Source: JANQOZ01 sp045106555 (lineage in GTDB: Bacteria > Pseudomonadota > Gammaproteobacteria > Xanthomonadales > SZUA-38). From it: 64,000 nt of DNA. This document shows, one piece after another, positions 1 through 8,040 of the stretch (position 1 is the stretch's first letter; each line of letters begins with the position of its first letter). A program made the translations under genes and the position numbers. The notes below the pieces were generated by a model. That model saw only the letters and a program-made list of their open reading frames with translations, was not told the origin of the DNA and ran no database searches. The stretch spans positions 1-64,000 of the forward strand of contig JBGCET010000005.1 in the NCBI GenBank assembly GCA_045106555.1, given 5' to 3'.

Positions 1-11
1 AGCCTCCCCTC

Positions 12-40
12 TTGAGTCAAAGCATCTCCTCAGTTACCCT
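12..40 (+). promoter_or_regulatory. putative sigma70 promoter of tRNA-Ser
   Basis: A TTGAGT -35-like hexamer (12-17) and a TACCCT -10-like hexamer (35-40) are separated by 17 bases. A GC-rich discriminator follows, directly before the tRNA at 52. The geometry fits a stable-RNA promoter, but the -10 is a poor match, so this is an inference from position and spacing. Confidence 0.35.
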
Positions 41-51
41 TGCGCTCCCGC

Positions 52-141
52 GGAGAGGTGCCAGAGTGGTTGAATGGGCTCGCCTGGAAAGCGTGTATAC
101 GGGAAACCGTATCGAGGGTTCGAATCCCTCTCTCTCCGCCA
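52..141 (+). tRNA. tRNA-Ser (anticodon GGA)
   Basis: A complete class II tRNA of 90 nt with encoded CCA end (139-141). The acceptor stem pairs GGAGAGG (52-58) with TCTCTCC (131-137). The T-arm is GAGGG-TTCGAAT-CCCTC. A long variable arm (GTATACGG/CCGTAT region, about 94-112) is typical of serine tRNAs. The anticodon loop CTGGAAA carries GGA, reading UCC/UCU. The five-pair anticodon stem CTCGC/GCGTG contains one T-T opposition by my fold; the rest pairs. The gene converges on the stress protein gene that ends at 156. Confidence 0.95.
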
Positions 142-155
142 CTTTCCACTTTTGC

Positions 156-596
156 CTATTCGCTATTTAAGCGAACCACCAGAACACTGCACGGCGCTCC
201 ATGCAGCACCCCATTGGCCGTTGAACCCAACAACAAGCCCAATCCGTGCCTTCCATGGTTACCAATGACAATCAGGTCCGCATTCATTGATTCGGCAAAG
301 CCCCGAATTTCGGTGGCCGGTTGGCCAACAACCACATTTTTTTCGCATTCAACATCCAGGTCCTTTTCAAGCTGCACCTGTTGGTCTTGGGCAAATTTTG
401 CGGCACTTTTCTCAATATCCACCGACGCCGATCCAACCATCCCGTATTCCATACCGTAAGCCGTCATGACCGGCGTAACAACGGTAATCAACGACACTGC
501 TGCCCCGCAGGCGTCAGAGATTTCTTTGGCTGCCTGCACAACCTGCTTGGCTTCTTCTGAGCTGTCTATTGCGATCAAAATATTTTTGTACATCAT
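156..596 (-). CDS. universal stress protein (UspA family)
   Basis: A 146-residue single-domain universal stress protein, probably a cytoplasmic nucleotide-binding dimer induced under stress or growth arrest. The N-terminus shows the first beta strand (YKNILIAIDSSEEA, residues 3-16). The C-terminus has the ATP-binding signature: GNHGRH followed by LLLGSTANGVLHGAPC and a VLVVR strand. Length is normal for the family. The first of two adjacent ATG codons is chosen because a GGGGGAGAG Shine-Dalgarno lies 5 bases upstream. It is transcribed toward the tRNA and separated from it by 14 bases. Ligand and trigger cannot be told from the sequence. Two further stress proteins occur in this window (1676 and 40169). 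Confidence 0.93.
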   Translation of the reverse strand: MMYKNILIAIDSSEEAKQVVQAAKEISDACGAAVSLITVVTPVMTAYGMEYGMVGSASVDIEKSAAKFAQDQQVQLEKDLDVECEKNVVVGQPATEIRGFAESMNADLIVIGNHGRHGLGLLLGSTANGVLHGAPCSVLVVRLNSE

Positions 597-788
597 CGAA
601 TCTCTCCCCCAAACCTGCTGAAGCCAGGACCGGTTGACGATGGCTAGAGTGGCCAGTCCCAGCTAGCGTTGCTAAATGACGCTGGCTAATTCCTACTGCC
701 ATTACGGGCCATTTTGCGCAACAAAACGATTGGGTTTTGTACCCATTGGAATTCGGAAAGTGCTTAGAACAGTTGAGGACCTGACCCG

Positions 789-812
789 AAAACGGCTGCC
801 AGGGCCGTTTTT
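789..812 (+). terminator. orphan rho-independent terminator-like hairpin
   Basis: AAAACGGC (789-796) pairs perfectly with GCCGTTTT (804-811) around a 7-base loop and is followed by T. The A and T tracts make it potentially bidirectional. It lies in the gap between the divergent stress protein gene (start 596) and the transporter gene (start 886), so no annotated transcript ends here. An unannotated short RNA upstream, or protection of one gene from transcription of the other, would explain it. Confidence 0.55.
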
Positions 813-885
813 GTTCCCACCCTGGTACCGCCGCTAGTGAGGGACTGCTAGATTGGTAGTATCACGATCCAAATACTGAACACCG

Positions 886-1572
886 TTGAAACCGGAAAAA
901 CACTACACAACTAGAACAGGCTGGTTACGCGCTGCGGTATTGGGCGCCAACGATGGAATCATTTCAACCGCCAGTTTGGTGATCGGTGTTGCTGCCGCCG
1001 GTGCCGAACTATCTGTCGTCTTAATTTCTGGTATCGCTGCGCTTGTTGCCGGCTCAATGTCTATGGCCGCCGGCGAATACGTTTCTGTGAGTTCCCAAGC
1101 GGACACCGAAAAAGCCGACCTTAAACGTGAGCAAAAGGAACTGGATGAAAACCCGGAGTTCGAACTCAGAGAACTCGCTGAAATCTACGTGGATCGAGGG
1201 TTGTCTCAGTCTTTAGCCGATCAGGTGGCTGCACAGTTAATGGGCCATGATGCGCTTTCGGCACATGCCCGCGACGAGCTCGGTATCTCAGCGCTGACCC
1301 AAGCCAGGCCCGCGCAGGCCGCATTCACATCAGCACTCACTTTCGCCACAGGTTCGGCACTACCGCTGATTGCATTAATGATGGCGCCGCCGGAGCACCA
1401 GTCCATCGTTGTTGCCAGTAGCGCATTGGTATCACTCGGTGTCTTAGGCCTGCTGGCCGCCAGTGCTGGAGGGGCAAACCGGCTTGTGGGAATGACACGA
1501 ATAATCAGCTGGGGCGCTTTGGCGATGGGGTTAACAGCGGTCATTGGAAAACTGTTTGACGTACACGCTTAA
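886..1572 (+). CDS. VIT1/CCC1 family transporter
   Basis: A 228-residue integral membrane protein of the VIT1/CCC1 family (Pfam VIT1), whose members move Fe2+ or Mn2+ out of the cytoplasm or into stores. The diagnostic N-terminal block RTGWLRAAVLGANDGIIST (residues 10-28) is present. It is followed by a helix with GSMSMAAGEYVSVSSQ (55-70), a charged cytoplasmic segment of about 75 residues with the metal-binding-type helices, and three C-terminal membrane helices. The only usable start is TTG at 886, because an in-frame stop lies at 877-879. Homologues begin similarly close to the RTGWLRA block. No strong ribosome binding site is visible. A stress protein gene follows 103 bases downstream. 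Confidence 0.92.
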   Translation: MKPEKHYTTRTGWLRAAVLGANDGIISTASLVIGVAAAGAELSVVLISGIAALVAGSMSMAAGEYVSVSSQADTEKADLKREQKELDENPEFELRELAEIYVDRGLSQSLADQVAAQLMGHDALSAHARDELGISALTQARPAQAAFTSALTFATGSALPLIALMMAPPEHQSIVVASSALVSLGVLGLLAASAGGANRLVGMTRIISWGALAMGLTAVIGKLFDVHA

Positions 1573-1675
1573 GACCCTCAGCAGGAGTACTTAGATCCGT
1601 AGTGGAATGACCGAGCTGCCATTCACCTCAGTGATAGATAAGATTGAACTTGTCATCCAGCTATCGGAGGAAACC

Positions 1676-2125
1676 ATGGCAAAGCGCACTACAACCCCAG
1701 TAATTGTTGTTGGATACGACGGCAGCGAGTCCAGCCAAAAGGCTTTGGCCTTTGCGAAGGAATTGGCTCAGAACCATGGCGCAGCCATTGAACTACAGCA
1801 TATCGTCGACTGGTCTCCCTTTGAGTACTATTCGCTGGAAGAAACCGCGATCCAGATGCGGGAACGTAAAGCGCAGATTCAGAACGACCGCGAGTCCCTA
1901 TTTCCGCCCGTACTTGCCGACTTAGAGAAGTGCGGAATCACGGCCAACGCCAACGTCACCTTCGGATCGCCACCTCAAGTTATTGCAAGAGTTGCAAAAA
2001 ACATTGACGCGTTGATGATTGTAGTGGGTAGACAGGGACGGTCAAAAATCCGCCGCCTACTCCTGGGAAGTGTCGCAAGCTCCGTTGCCAACCATGCAAA
2101 CTGCCCCGTGGTGATTGTGCCATAA
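1676..2125 (+). CDS. universal stress protein (UspA family)
   Basis: A 149-residue single USP domain. The first strand PVIVVGYDGSESSQKAL is near the N-terminus, and the nucleotide-binding signature GRQGRSKIRRLLLGSV is followed by ANHANCPVVIVP at the C-terminus. The reading frame is open back to 1607, but ATG at 1676 is chosen because GGAGG sits 5 bases upstream and homologues start here. It is only distantly like the stress protein at 156 and has a longer linker before the signature. It follows the VIT-type transporter in the same direction and could be cotranscribed with it. Its role is inferred from family only. Confidence 0.92.
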   Translation: MAKRTTTPVIVVGYDGSESSQKALAFAKELAQNHGAAIELQHIVDWSPFEYYSLEETAIQMRERKAQIQNDRESLFPPVLADLEKCGITANANVTFGSPPQVIARVAKNIDALMIVVGRQGRSKIRRLLLGSVASSVANHANCPVVIVP

Positions 2126-2164
2126 ACAACAAGACATCAGCCCAGCATGAAGGCGACAAACCCA

Positions 2165-3547
2165 TTAGAGATAGGGCGAAAACAAAGCTGCAGCAGAATC
2201 CCGCAGCCTTACCGGCACTGAGCGCTCCTGCAACCACTGCATACTGACATCGGTGCTCTTTTCCAACACTGAGTCAAAGTAATTGGCAATGACGGTGGCG
2301 GAAGATTGACCAAACACCTCAACGCCAATTTCAAAGTTCAGACGTAAGCTGCGTGGATCAAGGTTGGCTGATCCAATGAGCAGATAGGCATCATCAATCT
2401 TCAGCAGTTTTGCGTGGCAAAACGGCGACGGCTGGAAATAGACGCAGATGCCCCAGCGTAAAAGGTCTGCCAACCCATTACGCTGAGCCCAGTCGACCCA
2501 GCGTAGATTGCTCCGCTCCGGCAATACAATCCGCACCGCGATTCCGCGCAGCGTAGCAGCCTGCAAGGCAGCAGTTAATGCTCGACCAGGTAGAAAATAG
2601 GGCACCATAATATCCACGCTGCGTTGAGCCGCACCGATCACCGCATTAATGGTCAGCGCCAGGGCATCCAATTGTTCATCAGGGCCGTCCGGTATTACTC
2701 GGCAACGCTCAGATCCGGACTGTTCCGCGGCAGGCATGCTGCACAGCAACGTCTGGCCAGCGGCGAACTGCCAATCTCGAGCAAACACCTGGGCGAGATC
2801 CGCCACAACTGGACCACCAAGAGAAAACTGAACGTCAGCGGAAAATGGCGGTGAGCCGGTATGATCTTCACTCACATTAATACCGCCACAGTAAGCGCAG
2901 TGATTGTCGATAACTAACAGCTTTCGATGGTTGCGAAGGTTAAGCCACCATCCGGGTGGAATCAGCTTAGGCGGTAAATAGCTGACAACCGCGATGCCCA
3001 GCTTTCGCAGGTGTGCAACAGGACTTGGAGACGCGTACTTTTCCCCAACACCATCGATAATAACTTTGACATCAACGCCCCGCTCTCTGGCTTTGCGAAG
3101 CGCGTCGGAGAACGTCTCGCCGACGCTATCCACCTTAAAAATGTAGGTCGAAAGCCAGACGCGATGTTTTGCGCCATGGATAGATTGACACATTGCGTGA
3201 TAAGCCGTTTCGCCGGTAAAAAACGCCCCCACTGAATTACCGGCTGATGTCTCCTGGCCGCTTACCCTTTGACCCACAGAGTCAATACCGCGGCCGGAGA
3301 CATTGGCAGTCAGCTGTCGCGCACCACCACTCTCGAACGCCACACTAAAAAGCCCTCTGCCCAGGGCTCTTTTGCGAATACGGTTAACCCCAAAGACAAA
3401 GTAAGCTCCACCGCCGAGCGGCAGCGCAACGCTCATCAATATCCAACTGAGTGCTGCCCGCGGGTCTCGTTTGTAGAGCAGCACATGATAGATAGACGCT
3501 ACCGCCAGTAGCGCATGACAAAATGCCAATAAAAACCAGGGCCACAT
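2165..3547 (-). CDS. cls: cardiolipin synthase / phospholipase D family
   Basis: A 460-residue membrane-anchored phospholipase-D-type enzyme, most likely cardiolipin synthase, condensing two phosphatidylglycerols at the inner membrane. Two N-terminal transmembrane helices and a PLDc_N segment (SWILMSVALPLGGGAYFVFG) precede two catalytic HKD motifs, HRKLLVIDN...GGIN and HAKLLKIDD...GSANLD. Both keep His, Lys and Asp. Length and architecture match ClsA-like enzymes. The frame is open to 3589, but ATG at 3547 places the first helix at the N-terminus as in homologues. The extra residues from 3589 are unlike the family. It stands alone, converging with the stress protein gene ending at 2125. Confidence 0.9.
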   Translation of the reverse strand: MWPWFLLAFCHALLAVASIYHVLLYKRDPRAALSWILMSVALPLGGGAYFVFGVNRIRKRALGRGLFSVAFESGGARQLTANVSGRGIDSVGQRVSGQETSAGNSVGAFFTGETAYHAMCQSIHGAKHRVWLSTYIFKVDSVGETFSDALRKARERGVDVKVIIDGVGEKYASPSPVAHLRKLGIAVVSYLPPKLIPPGWWLNLRNHRKLLVIDNHCAYCGGINVSEDHTGSPPFSADVQFSLGGPVVADLAQVFARDWQFAAGQTLLCSMPAAEQSGSERCRVIPDGPDEQLDALALTINAVIGAAQRSVDIMVPYFLPGRALTAALQAATLRGIAVRIVLPERSNLRWVDWAQRNGLADLLRWGICVYFQPSPFCHAKLLKIDDAYLLIGSANLDPRSLRLNFEIGVEVFGQSSATVIANYFDSVLEKSTDVSMQWLQERSVPVRLRDSAAALFSPYL

Positions 3548-3935
3548 TCTGGATCTATAATTTTCGTGACGACGACATGCAGTTCCCATCCCTTATGGTT
3601 TGGACCGAGACCATCATGCGCCTAGATCTAATCGAATTGGATAAGCAATTGCCGAAACTCTCTGAAGCGAGGTTATTGTCAAACGCGCTTGAAAAACCGT
3701 GAACAGCGAATTGAACGGACACGCGGAATTTATCGGTTAGACTGTGGAACGAGCACACTCGTCGAGCCCGTTTATGCATACGCGACTTTCCAAAGCGTTA
3801 TCGGTATCACAGGGAGCCGACGCGCCGGATCATCTTTCAGCGATGGTGCAGTGGTTTGACAAACATTTAGATCACCAACGCCAGCCCCAAGCCGGCAAAT
3901 AAGGGAGGCAACATCCAGGCTTTAGACCGTACGCG
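3548..3935. other. 388-base gap with only short open frames
   Basis: No convincing gene. Two short plus-strand frames exist: a 35-codon frame at 3595-3702 and a 42-codon frame at 3774-3902. The latter extends to GTG 3744 and has the middle segment DHLSAMVQWFDKHLD. The two are in different frames and separated by stops, so they could be remnants of one decayed gene. I do not recognise either product. No terminator hairpin was seen. The cardiolipin synthase promoter, on the minus strand, must lie in the left half. Confidence 0.4.
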
Positions 3936-5450
3936 TTAGCGGGTCGCTTCAGGGCTCAACAGCGGCAAACCCAACTCGACCCGGCGCCGTAACCAGATAC
4001 TAGGTCGATATCGGTCGTCACCCGTTAACGCTTGCTGCGCCGACAAAATGTCTAACACCCGTTGCGCACCTAGCCCATCACCCAGGTGAAGCGGCCCCTG
4101 GGGATAACCCAGGCCCAACCGCACCGCATCTTCCAGATCGTCCACGCCGGCAATGCCGCGCTGCACGATGTTGGCCGCGATATTGACGATGGTAGCCAGA
4201 ATTCTTTGAACCACAAACCCGGCACTATCGCCAATCACCGTTGCACTCACCCCGTCACTGGTGAGTAGCCAGTGCGCCAGATCACGTGCCTTCGGCTCTG
4301 TGCCGCAGGTCAGCATTACGGTTCGATGTTTATCCAGTCCCGGCAGAGGATCTATCGCCACAGTTTTGGTTGGATCAAGCTGATCCTTGGCGCAACAAGA
4401 GCTGGCATCTTCGCCCCAGGGCTGAATGATTAACAGGTCAGCCTGATCAGCATCGGACGCCAGGTTTTGACCCGCATTAGAGACCAGGGCTTTAAGGGCC
4501 GCAGCCTGATCGGCTTCAGGGTCCACCCATATGGTCTGAACGCTGGCAGGTTCAGCAGGTGAAGAAGCAACGCTCGGATCGACCCGCTTGCCCTCCTCGT
4601 AGCGATACCATCCTTCGCCGGTTTTTCGGCCAAACAGTCCCGCTGCCATTCTGGGCGGCACCAGCGCGGAGGGCCTAAATCGCGGTTCCTGCTGGAATTG
4701 CTGATAAACAGATTCCATGACCGTGCCGGAGACATCCAACCCGGTAAGGTCCATGAGTTCAAACGGGCCCATCCTGAAACCCGCGGCTTCTCGCATCAGC
4801 GTATCCACGAGGTGAGGCTGAGCCACCTGCTCTTCAACAATACGTAGACCCTCGGTGTACAAACCACGGCCGGCATGATTGACCAGAAAACCGGGCTGAT
4901 CAGCCGCCAGAACGGCGCGGTGGCCTGCATTTTCCACGACCGATTTAAGCGCCTGCGACACCGCAGGCTCGGTGCGCACCGCAGAAATCACTTCCGCCAC
5001 TTTCATCAGCGGCACAGGGTTAAAAAAGTGCAGTCCTGCCAAGCGGCCCGGCAAGCGACACTTCGCGGCTATTTCAGCCACAACCAGAGACGAGGTGTTG
5101 GTCGCCAAGATGGCGTCGTCAGCAACAATGGTTTCCAACTCGTCAAACAGCGATTGCTTAATCGCGACGTCTTCGATGATGGCCTCAATCACCAGATCAC
5201 AGTCGGCAAAGTCCTGCATGGACTGACCCCGAATAAGGTTGTTGTCCAGCGTCTCCCCAACGCTTGCCGGCAATCGACCCTTTTCGATACTGCGCGTGAT
5301 CATCTTAGTCACGTTTTGCAGCGCGCTTTCCACCGCGCCGGCCTGAACATCGAAACACACCACCGGGTGGCCTGCCTGAACGAACAGCTGAACGATTCCA
5401 CGCCCCATTGCGCCAGCGCCAACAACGCCGATTTTTCGAATGTTTTTCAT
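3936..5450 (-). CDS. 3-hydroxyacyl-CoA dehydrogenase, two C-terminal domains (PaaH-like)
   Basis: A 504-residue NAD-dependent 3-hydroxyacyl-CoA dehydrogenase. The Rossmann motif GAGAMGRGIVQLF is at residues 11-23. ATNTSSLVVAEIA and LHFFNPVPLMKVAEVI carry the catalytic His and the NAD-domain Glu. Two helical HCDH C-terminal domains follow, one near GPFELMDLTGLDV and the second near QRILATIVNIAANIV and LGYPQGPLHLGD. This doubled layout and the length of about 505 match PaaH-type enzymes of phenylacetate or fatty-acid beta-oxidation. No other paa gene lies nearby, so the substrate is open. It reads from ATG 5450 with only a weak ribosome binding site. The DAO oxidoreductase gene lies 134 bases upstream in the same direction. 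Confidence 0.9.
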   Translation of the reverse strand: MKNIRKIGVVGAGAMGRGIVQLFVQAGHPVVCFDVQAGAVESALQNVTKMITRSIEKGRLPASVGETLDNNLIRGQSMQDFADCDLVIEAIIEDVAIKQSLFDELETIVADDAILATNTSSLVVAEIAAKCRLPGRLAGLHFFNPVPLMKVAEVISAVRTEPAVSQALKSVVENAGHRAVLAADQPGFLVNHAGRGLYTEGLRIVEEQVAQPHLVDTLMREAAGFRMGPFELMDLTGLDVSGTVMESVYQQFQQEPRFRPSALVPPRMAAGLFGRKTGEGWYRYEEGKRVDPSVASSPAEPASVQTIWVDPEADQAAALKALVSNAGQNLASDADQADLLIIQPWGEDASSCCAKDQLDPTKTVAIDPLPGLDKHRTVMLTCGTEPKARDLAHWLLTSDGVSATVIGDSAGFVVQRILATIVNIAANIVQRGIAGVDDLEDAVRLGLGYPQGPLHLGDGLGAQRVLDILSAQQALTGDDRYRPSIWLRRRVELGLPLLSPEATR

Positions 5451-5584
5451 AACAGTATGAGTTTGCCTTTGGTATTCGTATGCAGTTCCTAATAAGGCGG
5501 CACACTAGATGGTTTCAAAACCATCTTCAAACAGTGCTCGACATCGGAAAAACCATGACTAGTCTACAGACCATTCGGCGCTTG

Positions 5585-6844
5585 TCAGGCCAACACCGAG
5601 CGGGATGCCAACTGAAAAGGCGTTCGGTCGACAGCAAAAAAGTTCGTCGGAACGACTGGATCTTCCGTCAGACTCTCGCCGGAAACTCCCTGTGCCACCA
5701 GAGCGCCGATCGCAGGCGCAAGCTTAAAACCGTGACCACTAAATCCATTGGCCACCCAAAACCCATCCAGCCCGGTCGGGCCCACGATTGGGTGAACATC
5801 GTCACGGTTAACGGTGTACAGGCCACAGTAGCTGCGCACGGTTCCGCGCGCCGGCAACGTCGGTAATCGGTGACACAGCAGGTGCAGCTTGGTGTGCTGG
5901 AACATGTCGTCCGCTTGCCGATCAAAGTCGTCGGGGTTGGCCACACTTTCCCGCTCATCGGCTTCCAACACGGAGCCGACAATCAGCTGCTGGCCGCGAT
6001 TTTGGGTACGAAAATAGATTCCCCCAGCCATGTCTACTGTGACCGGTATGTCGCCAGCCAAAACCTCTGGTCGATCCAAATAAAGCATCTGAATCCGAGT
6101 AGGATGAAGGTCCCACTCCAGCTCAACCCCTGCAGCGCGGGACAAACTTTGGCACCAGGGCCCCGCTGCGTTAACCAGCACAGGCGCCGATAAAGACTGG
6201 CCGGTTGCCAGTGTCACGGAAGAAACACGCCCACTCTCTGACTGAACCGCCGTTACCTCAGACCGGAAAAGCACCTGAACACCTTTTGAACGACAGGCCT
6301 CCACCAAATCCGTGGCAGCGGCAGTCGGGTCCATATAACCCCCATCTCGTTCAAACAGGTATCGACCACCCTCATGGCATGTGTGATCTTGCCCTGTTTC
6401 AACATCTGGGGTTTCGGTGCAGGCACTTAATGCAGGAAAACGATGAATGAGAGCCTTGGCGTCCAGCACGTCTGAAACAATCCCCAAGCGCTGCATTCGC
6501 TGCTTTTCATCGTCCGCCCACGTCAAGTCGTTGCCGGGCATCCACAGTACGCCGTCATTACAAAACGCCGCGGCCGGGGTATCTAGCTCAATGTACTCAC
6601 GCCAGTTTCGATAGGCGCTAATTCCGCACTGGGCCAGGCGCACCATCTCATCCATGCTGTAGCGGTGACGACAGATCGCTGACGAAGCACCAGTGGAGCC
6701 CTCACCGATGCCCGCGCCCTTGTCTAAAACGGCGATGGATAACTTGCTTCGGCGAGTGAGTTCCCAGGCGATGCTCAATCCGATAATACCTGCGCCCACG
6801 ATGACAACATCGAAGCAAAGAGGGGGCTTCGCCGCTCTATCCAT
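5585..6844 (-). CDS. FAD-dependent oxidoreductase (DAO family)
   Basis: A 419-residue D-amino-acid-oxidase-fold flavoenzyme. The FAD-binding GxGxxG motif GAGIIGLSIAWELTRR is at residues 17-32, followed by the second contact VLDKGAGIGEGSTGAS. The C-terminal flavin-closing block reads GFWVANGFSGHGFKLAPAIG. The family includes sarcosine oxidase, glycine oxidase and dimethylglycine dehydrogenase, which oxidise secondary or tertiary amines. Substrate is not predictable from these motifs. Length is typical for sarcosine-oxidase beta-like proteins. It lies 53 bases from the YkvI-like transporter stop at 6898, same strand, so an amino-acid-type substrate pair is plausible but inferred. Confidence 0.87.
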   Translation of the reverse strand: MDRAAKPPLCFDVVIVGAGIIGLSIAWELTRRSKLSIAVLDKGAGIGEGSTGASSAICRHRYSMDEMVRLAQCGISAYRNWREYIELDTPAAAFCNDGVLWMPGNDLTWADDEKQRMQRLGIVSDVLDAKALIHRFPALSACTETPDVETGQDHTCHEGGRYLFERDGGYMDPTAAATDLVEACRSKGVQVLFRSEVTAVQSESGRVSSVTLATGQSLSAPVLVNAAGPWCQSLSRAAGVELEWDLHPTRIQMLYLDRPEVLAGDIPVTVDMAGGIYFRTQNRGQQLIVGSVLEADERESVANPDDFDRQADDMFQHTKLHLLCHRLPTLPARGTVRSYCGLYTVNRDDVHPIVGPTGLDGFWVANGFSGHGFKLAPAIGALVAQGVSGESLTEDPVVPTNFFAVDRTPFQLASRSVLA

Positions 6845-6897
6845 CGGTTAGCGGAGCTTACGCATTCGGATAGATTTGAAGGTCACGGATAACTGAG

Positions 6898-7959
6898 TCA
6901 ACTGCTCTTAGACAGGGTTTTTCGAAGGTCGGTAAACAACATGAAAATCAGCATAGCAAAACCCGCATAGCCCACCGTGGGGTAAATCAGGTTAACCATC
7001 TTGGCAAATGGCAATACGCCGCCACCGAGCACGCCAATGAGTGCCAGGCTCACCGCCACACCCTGGTAAACCTTACTTTTGTAGGGCGCGTCTTTTTCGC
7101 TGCTAAATCGGGCACAGACCACCCACATCAGAGGACATGCGGTGGTGTAGATACCCAAGACAATGACGGCGGCAAACACTTGGGAAAGCCCTGGGCTCAA
7201 CGCCTCAGCAAGCACCATCGTTGGCATTGCTGCCCCCACCATTTGGGAAATCTGATTGATGAGAGCCAAAGTGACAAACAACATCGCTGCCATCAACAAG
7301 ACCGGGCCGAGAATTGACGCCGAAAGCACTTGCCGATTGGACGTCATCTGCTGCCCCACAGCAGGCAGGAAACTCGCAAGGCCCATTAGACTCAAACCCA
7401 CGTACAAGATGCTGGAGGTGAACCAGCTCGGCGCGGCTTTAAGCAATTCAAATTGAGCAATTCCTTCGGCGTTGGCGACCAGATTGGTGGAGGAAGCCAA
7501 CAGACTGGCAACGCTGATGCCCAGCGTAACCACAATCAGAAGGGGCCCTACCAGCCCAATAACCTCAACAATCCTCCTAAGCCCCAGGAGAATGGTTGCT
7601 AAGGAAGCAAGAGCCATGAGAATTCGCCCCGCCCACTCAGGCACACCAAACCCCTGCTGCAATGCAGCGCCAGCCCCCACCAGCATGATCCAGTAGATCA
7701 AGGTAATAAACACGATGGCGTACCAGGCCAGTAGCGTCCCCGCATATCGGCCGCAGTAGTACAGGAAGATATCTTCCGTAGTGGTCAGATGTTTTTCGCG
7801 ACCGGCGTTAAACAAGGAGTATGCAACGTAGGTAAACAACAACAGGGAAACGCCGATGCCGGCAATACCCAAAAACCCGTGAGACGCGTAGAACTGCAGC
7901 GCTTCCTGGCCACTGGCGAAGGCCGAACCCAGCAACAGCGCAGCAAACGCGCCAGCCAC
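6898..7959 (-). CDS. YkvI-like membrane transporter, start uncertain
   Basis: A 353-residue polytopic membrane protein with about ten helices, resembling the YkvI family related to amino-acid/sodium symporters. The family-type block SAFASGQEALQFYAS (about residues 12-26) lies at the end of helix 1. GTG at 7959 is the first accepted start in frame. However, the open frame continues upstream, and the preceding residues (ILTVVRVAGAF) look like the first half of helix 1, so this start probably truncates the protein. An ATT codon at 7989 with GGAAA upstream could be the true start. The gene is divergent from the hydrolase at 8041. With the downstream DAO oxidoreductase it may form an uptake and oxidation pair. 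Confidence 0.75.
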   Translation of the reverse strand: MAGAFAALLLGSAFASGQEALQFYASHGFLGIAGIGVSLLLFTYVAYSLFNAGREKHLTTTEDIFLYYCGRYAGTLLAWYAIVFITLIYWIMLVGAGAALQQGFGVPEWAGRILMALASLATILLGLRRIVEVIGLVGPLLIVVTLGISVASLLASSTNLVANAEGIAQFELLKAAPSWFTSSILYVGLSLMGLASFLPAVGQQMTSNRQVLSASILGPVLLMAAMLFVTLALINQISQMVGAAMPTMVLAEALSPGLSQVFAAVIVLGIYTTACPLMWVVCARFSSEKDAPYKSKVYQGVAVSLALIGVLGGGVLPFAKMVNLIYPTVGYAGFAMLIFMLFTDLRKTLSKSS

Positions 7960-8040
7960 GCGAACAACCGTTAGGATAGAGGAGGAAATAGGATTTCCAT
8001 GATTCAGTGGAACGAACAGTGATGATATCGGAGAAATGCG

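Noticed and set aside
4875..5492. 205-residue plus-strand open frame opposite the 3-hydroxyacyl-CoA dehydrogenase
   Set aside because: Antisense of a gene with clear NAD-binding and HCDH motifs; composition (Arg/His/Gln) is of a shadow frame.
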